A DNA stretch of 46,042 bases from an uncultured Prevotella sp. (GCA_900315035.1 OMXO01000011.1:1-46042); one strand, 5' to 3'; positions 34,117 to 42,621 are shown, numbered from the stretch's first letter. Notes: generated from the letters alone by a model not told the origin. Numbers and translations are program-made.

Positions 34117-35111
34117 CAGGGCACTTCGACCTTATTGATAATTTTAGAGACAATTTCTTCACTTGTGATGTTGCTTGCCTCAGCCTCATAAGTAAGACCA
34201 ATACGATGGCGAAGTACATCATGGGCTACAGCCCGTATATCCTCAGGCACCACATAGCCACGACGCTTGATAAAGGCATAGGCACGCGAAGCCTTAGCAA
34301 GATTAATGCTAGCACGAGGAGAACCGCCAAATGAGATCATGTCTTTCAGGCTCTTCAAGCCATAGCGATCAGGATAACGAGTAGCAAAAACGATATCGGC
34401 TATATATTGTTCTATCTTCTCGTCAAGATAAACCTCATTGACTACGCTACGAGCCTTCAAAATCTCTGCAGCAGTCGTCACAGGCGTTACCGTCGGCATC
34501 TCACCAGCAATATTCTCACGGATGATCTTTTTCTCTTCCTCGAGTGAAGGATAGTCTATCATGACTTTCAACATAAAACGGTCAACCTGTGCCTCTGGAA
34601 GCGGATAGGTACCTTCCTGCTCAATAGGATTCTGGGTAGCCATTACTAAGAACGGACTAGGCAACTTGAAAGTATTACTACCGATAGTAACCTGCTTTTC
34701 CTGCATAGCCTCGAGTAATGCGCTCTGCACCTTTGCCGGCGCACGGTTGATTTCATCAGCCAACACGAAATTAGCGAATACAGGACCTTGCTTCACCTGG
34801 AAGTTCTCATCTTTCTGAGAATAAACCATCGTACCTATCACATCAGCAGGTAGAAGGTCAGGTGTGAACTGAATACGACTATAATCCGCATCAATCAGTT
34901 GAGCCAGCGTCTTAATTGCAAGTGTCTTTGCCAAACCAGGAACACCTTCCAAGAGGATGTGTCCATCACTCAACAAACCTATAAGAAGCGAATCTACCAG
35001 ATGCTTCTGTCCTACAATAACACGGTCCATGCCGGTTACAAGATTTGTCACGAATGCGCTTTGTTGTTCTATCCGGATATTCAACTCACGGATGTCAATT
35101 GCTTCTGCCAT
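34116..35111 (-). CDS. MoxR-family AAA+ ATPase
   Basis: A 331-residue protein with Walker A GVPGLAKT, Walker B VLADEINRAPAKVQSALLEAMQE, sensor 1 (ATQNPIEQEGTYPLPEAQ) and the C-terminal lid (GGSPRASINLAKASRA). MoxR proteins remodel or activate VWA-protein partners. The start MAEAIDIREL at 35111 is chosen over 35180, since the promoter at 35147-35154 lies between them. First gene of the Bat transcript, which runs to queA. Confidence 0.95.
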   Translation of the reverse strand: MAEAIDIRELNIRIEQQSAFVTNLVTGMDRVIVGQKHLVDSLLIGLLSDGHILLEGVPGLAKTLAIKTLAQLIDADYSRIQFTPDLLPADVIGTMVYSQKDENFQVKQGPVFANFVLADEINRAPAKVQSALLEAMQEKQVTIGSNTFKLPSPFLVMATQNPIEQEGTYPLPEAQVDRFMLKVMIDYPSLEEEKKIIRENIAGEMPTVTPVTTAAEILKARSVVNEVYLDEKIEQYIADIVFATRYPDRYGLKSLKDMISFGGSPRASINLAKASRAYAFIKRRGYVVPEDIRAVAHDVLRHRIGLTYEAEASNITSEEIVSKIINKVEVP

Positions 35112-35146
35112 AATATTTAATTTTTTTAGTTTTCTATATTTGCCCG

Positions 35147-35154
35147 CAAAAGTA
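35147..35154 (-). promoter_or_regulatory. -7 promoter element of the moxR-bat transcript
   Basis: TACTTTTG on the minus strand matches TAnnTTTG, 35 bases before the ATG. The -33 element is not clear. Confidence 0.6.
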
Positions 35155-35200
35155 GTGAAATAAAAGGATTTTAACGACATTTGTCTGTCTAAATAATATT

Positions 35201-35240
35201 AAAAAAGTTTCCCAAAACCTAAGTTTTAAGAAACTTTTTC
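35201..35240 (-). terminator. Rho-independent terminator of the ftsY-rimO-HU transcript
   Basis: AAAAAGTTTC (35202-35211) pairs exactly with GAAACTTTTT (35230-35239); an inner AAAAC/GTTTT pair extends the stem. On the minus strand it ends in a T-run and begins 10 bases after the stop of the HU/LysM gene. Confidence 0.85.
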
Positions 35241-35249
35241 ATTCTTTCC

Positions 35250-36527
35250 CTATTGTTTCACACTTTGGGCTTTCTTTTTCTTCTTCAGTTCAAGTTTTGG
35301 AATTTTAATTTCTTGTCCGGTTTTCAATACAGAAGAGGCCTTCAGATTGTTATATACCTCAAGATAGCATTCCATATCAGGACCCAGATTTCGGCGGGAA
35401 ATCTTCAGAAGATTGTCTCCTTCCTTTACTTTCACCGTTTGGGCCGTACCTACAATGCGATAAGCACCTGTACGTACACGGGAATCCATCGCCGAGTACT
35501 TATCAACCACCTCTTCAGCAGGCTTTACTACAGGCTTTTCTGCAGGCTTTTTCTCCTCAGTATTTTTTGATTCAGCCTTTACGGTTTCAACGATCGGTGC
35601 CTTGTTTTCTTGAGTTTCCGCTTTACTTTTCGGATTCTCTGTTTCTATTTTTACGACTTTCGCCGTATCCTCTTTCGGTTTCTCTGCCTCAGACTTTTTG
35701 ACAGGTTGCATTACAACAGGCTGGGATTTTTCAACAACAGCCTGATTTTGAGGATTATTGCTCGTAAATGGGAATAAAGCACCTAACAAATAACCGCATG
35801 CAAAACCTATCAGACAACCCACCAACGCATATAGCCATTTCTTACCATCACCATCCGACGTCGTTTCATGATATGCTTCATCATCGTCTTCTGTTACTTC
35901 GTCTTCTGGCACCTCATCTTCTGTTACTTCATTCTCTGAAGGCGCTATTCTCTCTGGCTCTTCTGGAACTGAAACAGAAGATATTTCTGGCTCTAATGAC
36001 TTTTCTGGAATGGTAACTTCAGAAGTATCCGCTTCTGGTGACTCACCTAACGATACTGGATTCTCCTTATAATCGTCATTGAAATCTACCAATGGCATTG
36101 ATGACGCATCCGACACATCCTGAACAGGTTCCGAGGGTATTTCAGAATCTACAGATGGTACTGGCTCTTCATTCTTTTCAAAATCCACGGGTTCATCGAA
36201 ATCAACACCATCATTGAGCACCACGGTCTCAAACTGAGAAAAGGGTTTATTCACAAGTTCTTTCAGGAGTGAATCTGGTGTAAAAGTAATCTTATTATGG
36301 CCCTCGATCAACACACGCTCACCAGTGTTCACATTGACACTTTCACGAGCATCCACATCGATAATCTTAAATGTGCCAAGTCCTTTAACCTTCACGATGC
36401 CATCACGTTCCAATGCCTGTTGAATGATATCAAACATCAGATTAACGAAGTTCGAGGCATCTTTCTTGTTAAGTCCCTTACGCTCCGATAATACTCTTGA
36501 AACATCTTGTATTGTCATCTTTCCCAT
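35250..36527 (-). CDS. HU domain, membrane helix and LysM protein
   Basis: A 425-residue protein. Residues 1-93 are a complete HU-type DNA-binding domain (KVKGLGTFKIIDVDARESVN). Residues 100-228 are a long, strongly acidic linker with short repeats (VTEDEVPEDE then VTEDDDE). A single membrane helix lies at about 231-253, preceded by KK, so the HU domain is cytoplasmic. Residues 254-360 are a Lys/Glu/Pro-rich spacer and residues about 363-410 a LysM domain (VKVKEGDNLLKISRRNLGP), which binds peptidoglycan. The start is ATG 36527, overlapping the stop of the preceding HU gene as TGATG. It may join nucleoid and wall; this is inference from domains. Confidence 0.9.
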   Translation of the reverse strand: MGKMTIQDVSRVLSERKGLNKKDASNFVNLMFDIIQQALERDGIVKVKGLGTFKIIDVDARESVNVNTGERVLIEGHNKITFTPDSLLKELVNKPFSQFETVVLNDGVDFDEPVDFEKNEEPVPSVDSEIPSEPVQDVSDASSMPLVDFNDDYKENPVSLGESPEADTSEVTIPEKSLEPEISSVSVPEEPERIAPSENEVTEDEVPEDEVTEDDDEAYHETTSDGDGKKWLYALVGCLIGFACGYLLGALFPFTSNNPQNQAVVEKSQPVVMQPVKKSEAEKPKEDTAKVVKIETENPKSKAETQENKAPIVETVKAESKNTEEKKPAEKPVVKPAEEVVDKYSAMDSRVRTGAYRIVGTAQTVKVKEGDNLLKISRRNLGPDMECYLEVYNNLKASSVLKTGQEIKIPKLELKKKKKAQSVKQ

Positions 36528-36814
36528 CACGCATTCCCTCCATTCTTTACGCGCTCCTTCCAGTTTACATTTGGTTTAAAGTTCAACACCAATTTCGGTG
36601 GGACAAGCATACGTTGCCCTGTAGAAGGATTGACCATCACACGCTCCAGTTTTTTCTTAACCTCAAAGGTCCCGAAAGTTGGAATAAGCACAGAATTATC
36701 TTCCTGAAAATAATCACCCATTGTTTCCACAACGTCATTGACCATTCTCTGCACGTCCTCTGGTGAATATCCAGAACGCTGGGCAAGATCTGCAATAAAA
36801 TCCTTGTTAGTCAT
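36527..36814 (-). CDS. HU-family DNA-binding protein
   Basis: A 95-residue protein of standard HU size. It has the dimerising helices (MTNKDFIADLAQRSGYSPED), the core IPTFGTFEVKKK and the DNA-binding arm segment RVMVNPSTGQRM. It is a histone-like nucleoid protein of the HU/IHF family. It overlaps both neighbours (rimO by four bases, the HU/LysM gene by one), so it is translated in step with the membrane-bound HU protein and could form mixed dimers with it (inference). Confidence 0.93.
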   Translation of the reverse strand: MTNKDFIADLAQRSGYSPEDVQRMVNDVVETMGDYFQEDNSVLIPTFGTFEVKKKLERVMVNPSTGQRMLVPPKLVLNFKPNVNWKERVKNGGNA

Positions 36815-38121
36815 ATTGTCTTTTTGATTGTTGAGCCATATAGATCAAACTCCTCAGAGTCTGTAATTACTACGTCATAGAATTTGCCGATTGTCAACGA
36901 ACGTTCAGAAACGGGGATAAGCACTTCTGGATCCACCTCTGGCGAACAGAATTCAGTTCTTCCAACAAAATAGTCGCCTTCTCGTCTGTCAATAACGACA
37001 CGTAAAGTCTTACCAATTTTCTCTGCCTCGACTTCTGCACTGATATTCTGCTGTATGCGCATCAGTCTGTCAAGGCGCCTCTGTTTCACATCTTCTGGCA
37101 CATCGTCCTCATAGTGTTCAGCAGAATAGGTTCCCTCCTCTTCAGAATAGGCGAAAGCCCCCATACGTTCAAAGCGAGCCCACTTCACAAATTCCTTTAG
37201 TTCCTCAAAATCTTCCTCTGTTTCCCCAGGGAAACCCACCATCAGTGTTGTACGGATATGAATGCCTGGCACTTCCCTCCGAATCCTTTCAATCAACTCA
37301 TAGGTTTCATTCTTTGTCACATGGCGCTTCATATTCGAAAGCATGTGGTCCGAAATATGCTGGAGAGCAATATCCAGATATTTACACACATTCTTTTTCT
37401 CCCGCATCACTCTAAGGAGTTCCCAAGGGAAATGTGTTGGATAGGCATAATGCAGGCGGATCCACTCAACCCCAGGAATATCAGCCATTTGTTCAATGAG
37501 TTCAGCGATATGCTGTTTGCCGTCAAGATCCACACCATAATAAGTGAGTTCCTGGGCAATGACATTAAATTCTTTCGTGCCATCTTTCACCAACTGGCGC
37601 ACCTCATCAAGGATATCTCCCATTGGCCGACTCTGATGACGCCCCGTAATCAATGGTATCGCACAATAGGCACAATGCCGGTCACACCCTTCAGAGATCT
37701 TCAAATACGCATAATGCCGAGGTGTGGTAATATGACGCCTGCCTTCACACACGGGATAATTCTCACCTTCCAGATCTTTTAGCAACTGTTTATAGTTGAA
37801 TTTGCCATACCAGCCATCAACTTCAGGAATTTCAGCCTCCAAATCGGCAAGATACCTCTCTGAGAGGCAACCCATCACAAACAGCTTTTCTATCCTCCCC
37901 TCAGATTTCGCCTGGACAAATTCAAGAATCGTATTGATGCTCTCCTCTTTAGCATCGTTGATAAAACCGCAGGTATTAACCACAACGATTCCTCCATGAG
38001 GATTATCACTGTCGTGAAAACACTGATAACCATTAGACTCCATCAGTCCCATCAGAACCTCGCTGTCAACAAGATTCTTGGAACAGCCCAAAGAGATGAT
38101 ATCTACTACTTTCTTATCCAT
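36811..38121 (-). CDS. rimO: Ribosomal protein S12 methylthiotransferase
   Basis: A 436-residue radical SAM enzyme. The N-terminal domain has cluster cysteines C13, C51 and C85 (LGCSKNLVDSE, VNTCGFI, MGCLSERY). The radical SAM motif is C146, C150, C153 (EGCDRHCAYC). A TRAM domain closes the protein. SLGCSKNLVDSE marks RimO rather than MiaB. It adds a methylthio group to an aspartate of ribosomal protein S12. It overlaps ftsY by eight bases. Confidence 0.96.
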   Translation of the reverse strand: MDKKVVDIISLGCSKNLVDSEVLMGLMESNGYQCFHDSDNPHGGIVVVNTCGFINDAKEESINTILEFVQAKSEGRIEKLFVMGCLSERYLADLEAEIPEVDGWYGKFNYKQLLKDLEGENYPVCEGRRHITTPRHYAYLKISEGCDRHCAYCAIPLITGRHQSRPMGDILDEVRQLVKDGTKEFNVIAQELTYYGVDLDGKQHIAELIEQMADIPGVEWIRLHYAYPTHFPWELLRVMREKKNVCKYLDIALQHISDHMLSNMKRHVTKNETYELIERIRREVPGIHIRTTLMVGFPGETEEDFEELKEFVKWARFERMGAFAYSEEEGTYSAEHYEDDVPEDVKQRRLDRLMRIQQNISAEVEAEKIGKTLRVVIDRREGDYFVGRTEFCSPEVDPEVLIPVSERSLTIGKFYDVVITDSEEFDLYGSTIKKTI

Positions 38122-39067
38122 TAAAGAGAGAATCCACGAACTGACGCTTATTGAAAAGTTGCAAATCCTTCATACCTTCACCCAGTCCGATGTACTTTAC
38201 AGGAACTTTCAACTGATCAGAAATACCTATAACGACACCTCCCTTAGCGGTACCATCAAGTTTTGTAATAGCCAGAGAAGTAATTTGCGTCACTGCAGCG
38301 AACTGTTTAGCCTGTTCGAAGGCATTCTGTCCTGTAGAACCGTCGAGCACAAGCATCACCTCGTCGGGTGCCTCTGGCAACACCTTCTTCATAACATCTT
38401 TAATCTTCTTCAACTCGTTCATCAGCCCCACCTTGTTATGCAGGCGCCCTGCAGTATCTATCAGCACGACATCAGCACCATTAGCCTTCGCACTCGACAA
38501 GGTATCAAAAGCCACAGAAGCAGGATCAGAGCCCATTTGTTGCTTAACCACAGGCACACCTACCCTTTCACCCCAGATACAGAGTTGTTCAACAGCAGCT
38601 GCGCGGAACGTGTCTGCGGCACCGAGATAGACCTTTTTCCCTGCCTGTTTAAACTGCCAAGCGAGTTTTCCGATTGTTGTCGTCTTGCCTACGCCATTCA
38701 CGCCAACCACAAGAATCACATAAGGTTTATGATCTGAAGGCAGATCCCAATTGTCATTGTCTTCAGAGTTATTTTCAGCCAGAAGCGCTGCAATTTCATC
38801 ACGGAGAATAGCATTGAGCTCTGATGTACTCACATATTTGTCACGGGCCACGCGCTTCTCTATTCTATCAATAATCTTCAGGGTTGTATCAACACCTACA
38901 TCACTTGTGATCAGCACCTCCTCAAGATCATCCAGCACATCGTCGTCAACCTTTGATTTGCCAGCGACAGCACGTGCTAATTTATCAAATACACTCGACT
39001 TGGTTTTCTCCAAGCCTTTATCGAGTGTCTCTTTCTTCTCTCTATTGAAAAATCCAAAAATACCCAT
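38114..39067 (-). CDS. ftsY: Signal recognition particle receptor FtsY
   Basis: A 317-residue NG-domain GTPase with G1 GVNGVGKTT, DTFRAAAVEQL, DTAGRLHNK and TKLDGTAKGG. It has the short N-terminal form (MGIFGFFNREKKE) without the long acidic A domain of E. coli. It docks SRP-bound ribosomes at the membrane. The start at 39067 is chosen because the promoter (39088-39119) lies upstream of it and downstream of the longer frame's start at 39118. Confidence 0.96.
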   Translation of the reverse strand: MGIFGFFNREKKETLDKGLEKTKSSVFDKLARAVAGKSKVDDDVLDDLEEVLITSDVGVDTTLKIIDRIEKRVARDKYVSTSELNAILRDEIAALLAENNSEDNDNWDLPSDHKPYVILVVGVNGVGKTTTIGKLAWQFKQAGKKVYLGAADTFRAAAVEQLCIWGERVGVPVVKQQMGSDPASVAFDTLSSAKANGADVVLIDTAGRLHNKVGLMNELKKIKDVMKKVLPEAPDEVMLVLDGSTGQNAFEQAKQFAAVTQITSLAITKLDGTAKGGVVIGISDQLKVPVKYIGLGEGMKDLQLFNKRQFVDSLFNG

Positions 39068-39087
39068 ATTGCATAATATTACGTGTG

Positions 39088-39119
39088 CAAAGATAGCACA
39101 AACCAAGCGAAAAACCAAA
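39088..39119 (-). promoter_or_regulatory. Promoter of ftsY
   Basis: On the minus strand TTTG (39119-39116), exactly 20 bases, then TATCTTTG (39095-39088). Confidence 0.75.
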
Positions 39120-39149
39120 CATATCGTTACAATTTTTCAATGAACCTAC

Positions 39150-39185
39150 AAAAAAAGAGGCCGCAAATTCAATTGCGACCTCTAT
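39150..39185 (-). terminator. Rho-independent terminator of the rpmB-rpmG-DUF4295 transcript
   Basis: AGAGGCCGCAA (39156-39166) pairs with TTGCGACCTCT (39173-39183) with one wobble and a six-base loop. On the minus strand a run of T residues follows. Confidence 0.85.
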
Positions 39186-39201
39186 TTTTATATAAAAATA
39201 G
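39182..39201. repeat. Perfect 20-base AT palindrome
   Basis: CTATTTTTATATAAAAATAG lies directly after the DUF4295 stop and adjoins the terminator stem, so the two could form a tandem 3' structure. Confidence 0.5.
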
Positions 39202-39204
39202 GGA

Positions 39205-39363
39205 TTAGTTCTTGAAGAAATCCTTAACAGCCTCGTTAGGAACCATCTGCTCATCGAACACATAAGCTCCGGTCTTGGGGCTCTTCACCATCTTGATTAC
39301 CTTTGTGTAAGCGCGACCATCCTTTGAACCTTCATGGAGGGTAGCAACGGTTTTCTTTGCCAT
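39205..39363 (-). CDS. DUF4295 small ribosome-associated protein
   Basis: A 52-residue basic protein, MAKKTVATLHEGSKDGRAYT at its start and EAVKDFFKN at its end. It matches the small DUF4295 family found in Bacteroidetes directly after rpmB and rpmG. It is rich in Lys, with no cysteines or membrane helix. Its conserved place with two 50S protein genes suggests a ribosomal or ribosome-associated role, which is inference. It starts 12 bases after rpmG. Confidence 0.88.
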   Translation of the reverse strand: MAKKTVATLHEGSKDGRAYTKVIKMVKSPKTGAYVFDEQMVPNEAVKDFFKN

Positions 39364-39375
39364 ACTTCAGTCGTA

Positions 39376-39567
39376 TTATTTAATTTCCTTATGAAGAGTC
39401 ATCTTCTTCAGGATGGGGTTATACTTCATCAGCTCCATACGCTCAGGCGTATTCTTGCGGTTCTTTGTAGTCACATAACGGCTCGTACCTGGCATGCCAC
39501 TGTTCTTATGCTCAGTGCACTCCAGAATCACCTGGACACGATTTCCTTTTGCTTTCTTACTTGCCAT
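39376..39567 (-). CDS. rpmG: 50S ribosomal protein L33
   Basis: A 63-residue basic protein with the L33 features [34 protein letters not shown] and [16 protein letters not shown]. It lacks the four-cysteine zinc set, so it is the zinc-independent form. It lies between rpmB (four bases upstream) and DUF4295, the standard Bacteroidetes order. Confidence 0.95.
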   Translation of the reverse strand: MASKKAKGNRVQVILECTEHKNSGMPGTSRYVTTKNRKNTPERMELMKYNPILKKMTLHKEIK

Positions 39568-39571
39568 CTTA

Positions 39572-39835
39572 TTAATCTCCTATCACTTTTATGTCCTTCC
39601 AATCTACAAAACCCTTGGCAACAGCCTGCTTCAGGGCAGCATCCAGACCTACTTTATTGATCATACGAAGACCAGCGGCGCTAATCTTCAACTGAATCCA
39701 ACAGCCTTCTTCTACATAGTAGAACTTCTTGCTGAAAAGGTTGACATCAAAGCTTCTCTTTGTGCGGTGCTTTGAGTGAGACACATTGCAACCTATCTGT
39801 GCCTTCTTTCCTGTAATTTGACAAATCTTAGACAT
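39572..39835 (-). CDS. rpmB: 50S ribosomal protein L28
   Basis: An 87-residue basic protein with [20 protein letters not shown], the [15 protein letters not shown] loop and [17 protein letters not shown], all typical of L28. It is the first gene of the rpmB-rpmG-DUF4295 transcript. The cysteines at 5 and 16 are not a full zinc ribbon. Confidence 0.95.
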   Translation of the reverse strand: MSKICQITGKKAQIGCNVSHSKHRTKRSFDVNLFSKKFYYVEEGCWIQLKISAAGLRMINKVGLDAALKQAVAKGFVDWKDIKVIGD

Positions 39836-39886
39836 TTCTATCTACTTTTTACTTGTGGTTTACACTTACTTATTCCAAACAGGGTG

Positions 39887-39894
39887 CAAAGGTA
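39887..39894 (-). promoter_or_regulatory. -7 promoter element of rpmB
   Basis: TACCTTTG on the minus strand, with about 50 bases of leader before the ATG. A perfect small palindrome, ATTGATATTCAAT (39904-39916), sits where the -33 element would be. Confidence 0.6.
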
Positions 39895-39953
39895 CACATT
39901 TTTATTGATATTCAATCCATTACTCAAGGGTAAAAATCAAGAATTAATATTTT

Positions 39954-40469
39954 TTAACCTTCATAAACCGGACGAGGTACATTTTCCTCCCTCAAGAAGC
40001 CCAAAAAGAGTTCCATTGCCTTATTCGTTGCAATAGCGAGATTGATATCGCGACCATGATCTTCCTCTACTTTCATCGTCACAACGCGATCGGGACTACC
40101 GCATGCCAGCCAGATCGTACCAACGGGTATTTCCTTTGTTCCGCCCGAAGGACCAGCAATGCCTGTGGCCGAGATAGCGTAATCGGTATTCAGCGTCTTA
40201 CAAGCACCTTTCACCATGGCGACAGCAACCTCTTCACACACAGCAGTTTTCTCTTCCAAGACTATCGGATCTACGCCCAAGAGATTCTCCTTGATCTCAT
40301 TGACATAACAGATAATGCCACCCTTGAAATACTTCGATGCGCCAGGTACAGAGATGATGGCCTCTGCAATACGACCGCCGGTACAGCTCTCTGCTGTTCC
40401 TACGGTCTTTTCTGTCTCCCAAAGGATCTCACTGATCTCCCGGCTTATAATTTTACTTTCAAAATCCAT
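39954..40469 (-). CDS. CinA-family nicotinamide-nucleotide amidohydrolase
   Basis: A 171-residue protein corresponding to the C-terminal CinA/PncC domain alone: TVGTAESCTGGRIAEAI, then YFKGGIICYVNEIKENLLGV and AISATGIAGPSGGTKEIPVGTIW. It deamidates NMN to NaMN in pyridine nucleotide recycling. The N-terminal MoCF domain of full CinA is absent, as in E. coli PncC. It follows tsaD with a 34-base leader of tandem repeats. Confidence 0.93.
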   Translation of the reverse strand: MDFESKIISREISEILWETEKTVGTAESCTGGRIAEAIISVPGASKYFKGGIICYVNEIKENLLGVDPIVLEEKTAVCEEVAVAMVKGACKTLNTDYAISATGIAGPSGGTKEIPVGTIWLACGSPDRVVTMKVEEDHGRDINLAIATNKAMELFLGFLREENVPRPVYEG

Positions 40470-40476
40470 ATCGTTT

Positions 40477-40505
40477 CTTTTTTACCTTTTTACTTTTTTA
40501 CCTTT
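40477..40505 (-). repeat. Tandem GGTAAAAAAG repeat in the leader of the CinA-type gene
   Basis: On the minus strand two 16-base units, each containing AAAGGTAAAAAAG, lie between the tsaD stop and the next ATG. The unit is purine-rich and covers where a ribosome-binding site would lie. Confidence 0.7.
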
Positions 40506-41532
40506 ACTTAAATGTCACTTTGGAGAAAGCAGGCGCATCGATGGTACAATACACACCATCAAGATACTTATAATACCCCACGATACCTATCATCGCCGCA
40601 TTATCCGTAGTATAACTGAATTTCGGAATATAAATCGTCCAGCCATAGCGTTTTTCTGCATCGTAAAACGCATTGCGGAGACCATTGTTCGCACTCACAC
40701 CACCAGCCACAGCCACATGTTTGATACCTGTCTGTTTCACGGCTTTTTTCAGCTTCTTCATCAGTATATCCACAATGGTCCACTCCAATGAAGCCGCGAT
40801 GTCCTCCTTATGATGCTCGATGAAATCCGGATCCTCCTTGACCCACTTTTGCATAGAATAGAGAAACGATGTCTTCAACCCAGAGAAACTGTAGTCCAGT
40901 CCTGGAATGTTCGGCTCCGCAAATGTATAGGCCTTCGGATTGCCCTGACGCGCTAATCGGTCGATAATCGGACCACCAGGATAGCCCAATCCCATAACCT
41001 TCGAGCATTTGTCAATAGCCTCTCCTGCAGCGTCGTCAATGGTCTGGCCAAGCACCTCCATATCATTATAGGCATTCACCTTCACGATTTGTGAATTACC
41101 ACCCGACACCAATAAACAGAGGAACGGCAACGGAGGTTGATGCTGATCGTCTTCACTTTCCTTGATGAAATGCGCCATCACATGCCCCTGCAGATGATTG
41201 ACATCGACCAGAGGAATACCTAATGAACGGGCAAGGCCCTTGGCAAAACTCACACCAACAAGCAGCGATCCCATCAGACCCGGCCCTCTGGTAAAAGCAA
41301 TGGCAGAGAGTTGTTCTTTGGTAATTCCCGCACGCTTGATGGCCTGATCTACGACAGGCACCACGTTCTGCTGATGAGCTCTTGAGGCCAGCTCTGGCAC
41401 CACGCCGCCATACGCCTCGTGAACAGCCTGTGAGGCAGTTACATTAGAGAGCAGGATGCCATTTTTCAGCACAGCTGCCGACGTGTCGTCACAACTCGAC
41501 TCTATACCTAATATATAAATATCTTTTTCCAT
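40504..41532 (-). CDS. tsaD: tRNA threonylcarbamoyladenosine synthase subunit TsaD
   Basis: A 342-residue ASKHA-fold protein with ILGIESSCDDTSAAV, the metal pair in VNHLQGHVMAH (HxxxH) and VSGGNSQIV. It transfers the threonylcarbamoyl group to A37 of ANN-decoding tRNAs, with TsaB and TsaE, which are not in the window. It lies four bases after map. Confidence 0.96.
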   Translation of the reverse strand: MEKDIYILGIESSCDDTSAAVLKNGILLSNVTASQAVHEAYGGVVPELASRAHQQNVVPVVDQAIKRAGITKEQLSAIAFTRGPGLMGSLLVGVSFAKGLARSLGIPLVDVNHLQGHVMAHFIKESEDDQHQPPLPFLCLLVSGGNSQIVKVNAYNDMEVLGQTIDDAAGEAIDKCSKVMGLGYPGGPIIDRLARQGNPKAYTFAEPNIPGLDYSFSGLKTSFLYSMQKWVKEDPDFIEHHKEDIAASLEWTIVDILMKKLKKAVKQTGIKHVAVAGGVSANNGLRNAFYDAEKRYGWTIYIPKFSYTTDNAAMIGIVGYYKYLDGVYCTIDAPAFSKVTFK

Positions 41533-41536
41533 TTAC

Positions 41537-42403
41537 TTAGTACGTCAATATCTCCACCCCATGTTCTGTCATGACTAAGGTATGTTCCCACTGAGCACTT
41601 GGTTTCTCATCCTCTGTAATCACCTCCCAGCCATACGGATCATCAGCATCGATAAACACGCGCCACGTGCCCATGTTAATCATCGGCTCAATGGTAAATA
41701 CCATTCCTGGCACCAACAGCATACCTGTGCCCTTGTGGCCATAATGGTTCACATCTGGTTCTTCATGAAACTCCAGTCCTACCCCGTGGCCAGCCAGATC
41801 ACGTACGACGCCATAATTGTATTTTTTGCAGTGCTTCTCGATGGCATGACCTATATCACCGACAAACGAATAGGGTTTGGCTGCTTCCATACCTATCTCC
41901 AGACACTCTTTTGCGACACGCACCAGTTGTTCTTTTTCAGGAGTGGTCTTTCCGATGATAAACATACGGCTTGCATCAGCATAATAACCATCAAGAATCG
42001 TGGTGAAATCCACGTTGATGATATCCCCTTCCTCCAGTACGTCTTCCTCTTTCGGAATACCATGACAGACAACCTCGTTGATGGATGTACACACAGACAT
42101 AGGGAAACCCTCATAATTCAGACAAGCAGGAATAGCACCATGATCCTCACAATACTTGCGGCAAATCTGGTCGATTTCCAGCGTGTTCATACCTGCATGA
42201 ATCTGTTTGGCCACCTCGTCAAGCACACCAGTATTCACGACACCCGCCTTGCGGATGCCTTCAATCTGCTCTGGTGTCTTAATCAGATCCCGAGTCGGCA
42301 CAAGTTTTCCTTTATTCTCCCAAAACATGATGGTCTTATCCATCTCCGTGGGCTCTTGCCCAGACAAACAGTGCCATCTCCTTTTTTTCTTAAAAGCTGT
42401 CAT
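41537..42403 (-). CDS. map: Methionine aminopeptidase
   Basis: A 288-residue type I enzyme. The five metal ligands are visible in order: two Asp in VDFTTILDGYYADASR, His in GHGVGLEFHEEP, Glu in FTIEPMI and Glu near the end in TLVMTEHGVE region. It has about 40 extra N-terminal residues (KKKRRWHCLSGQEPTEMDKT), basic and possibly ribosome-binding as in other N-terminally extended forms. It removes the start methionine from new proteins. First gene of map-tsaD-cinA, with its own promoter. Confidence 0.95.
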   Translation of the reverse strand: MTAFKKKRRWHCLSGQEPTEMDKTIMFWENKGKLVPTRDLIKTPEQIEGIRKAGVVNTGVLDEVAKQIHAGMNTLEIDQICRKYCEDHGAIPACLNYEGFPMSVCTSINEVVCHGIPKEEDVLEEGDIINVDFTTILDGYYADASRMFIIGKTTPEKEQLVRVAKECLEIGMEAAKPYSFVGDIGHAIEKHCKKYNYGVVRDLAGHGVGLEFHEEPDVNHYGHKGTGMLLVPGMVFTIEPMINMGTWRVFIDADDPYGWEVITEDEKPSAQWEHTLVMTEHGVEILTY

Positions 42404-42428
42404 TTGCCTTACTTTTAAATAGCGGGTG

Positions 42429-42460
42429 CAAAGTTACTGCAAATCAGGCAAAACACCAAA
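42429..42460 (-). promoter_or_regulatory. Promoter of map
   Basis: On the minus strand TTTG (42460-42457), exactly 20 bases, then TAACTTTG (42436-42429), 25 bases before the ATG. Confidence 0.75.
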
Positions 42461-42613
42461 TTTATTTCCACATTTCCCTCATTCTCTATAAAAAACAAAC
42501 GACAAGGCCGATGGCATGCACCTTTTTCATGGTGTTTCTGCATATTCATGCAATTTTACTCACTAAGATACAAAAAAAAGCAAAAAAAGGAATGTTATTC
42601 GCAAGAAAATTAC
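42461..42613. other. Intergenic region between divergent map and maeB promoters
   Basis: AT-rich, no gene seen. It holds a short inverted repeat, TGCAT (42539-42543) with ATGCA (42548-42552), that could be an operator for the malic enzyme gene, and an A-rich run near 42572-42590. Confidence 0.35.
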
Positions 42614-42621
42614 TAATTTTG
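42614..42621 (+). promoter_or_regulatory. -7 promoter element of the malic enzyme gene
   Basis: TAATTTTG matches TAnnTTTG, 43 bases before the ATG at 42665. No clean -33 TTTG is seen. Confidence 0.6.

Noticed and set aside
41582-42418. 278-codon open frame on the plus strand opposite map
   Set aside because: map has all its metal ligands and a good promoter. The opposite frame has no domain and no promoter of its own.
42501-42560. Repeated ATGCA/TGCAT words as a small repeat array
   Set aside because: The copies are short, unevenly spaced and in AT-rich DNA. Only one clear inverted pair is kept as a weak operator candidate.
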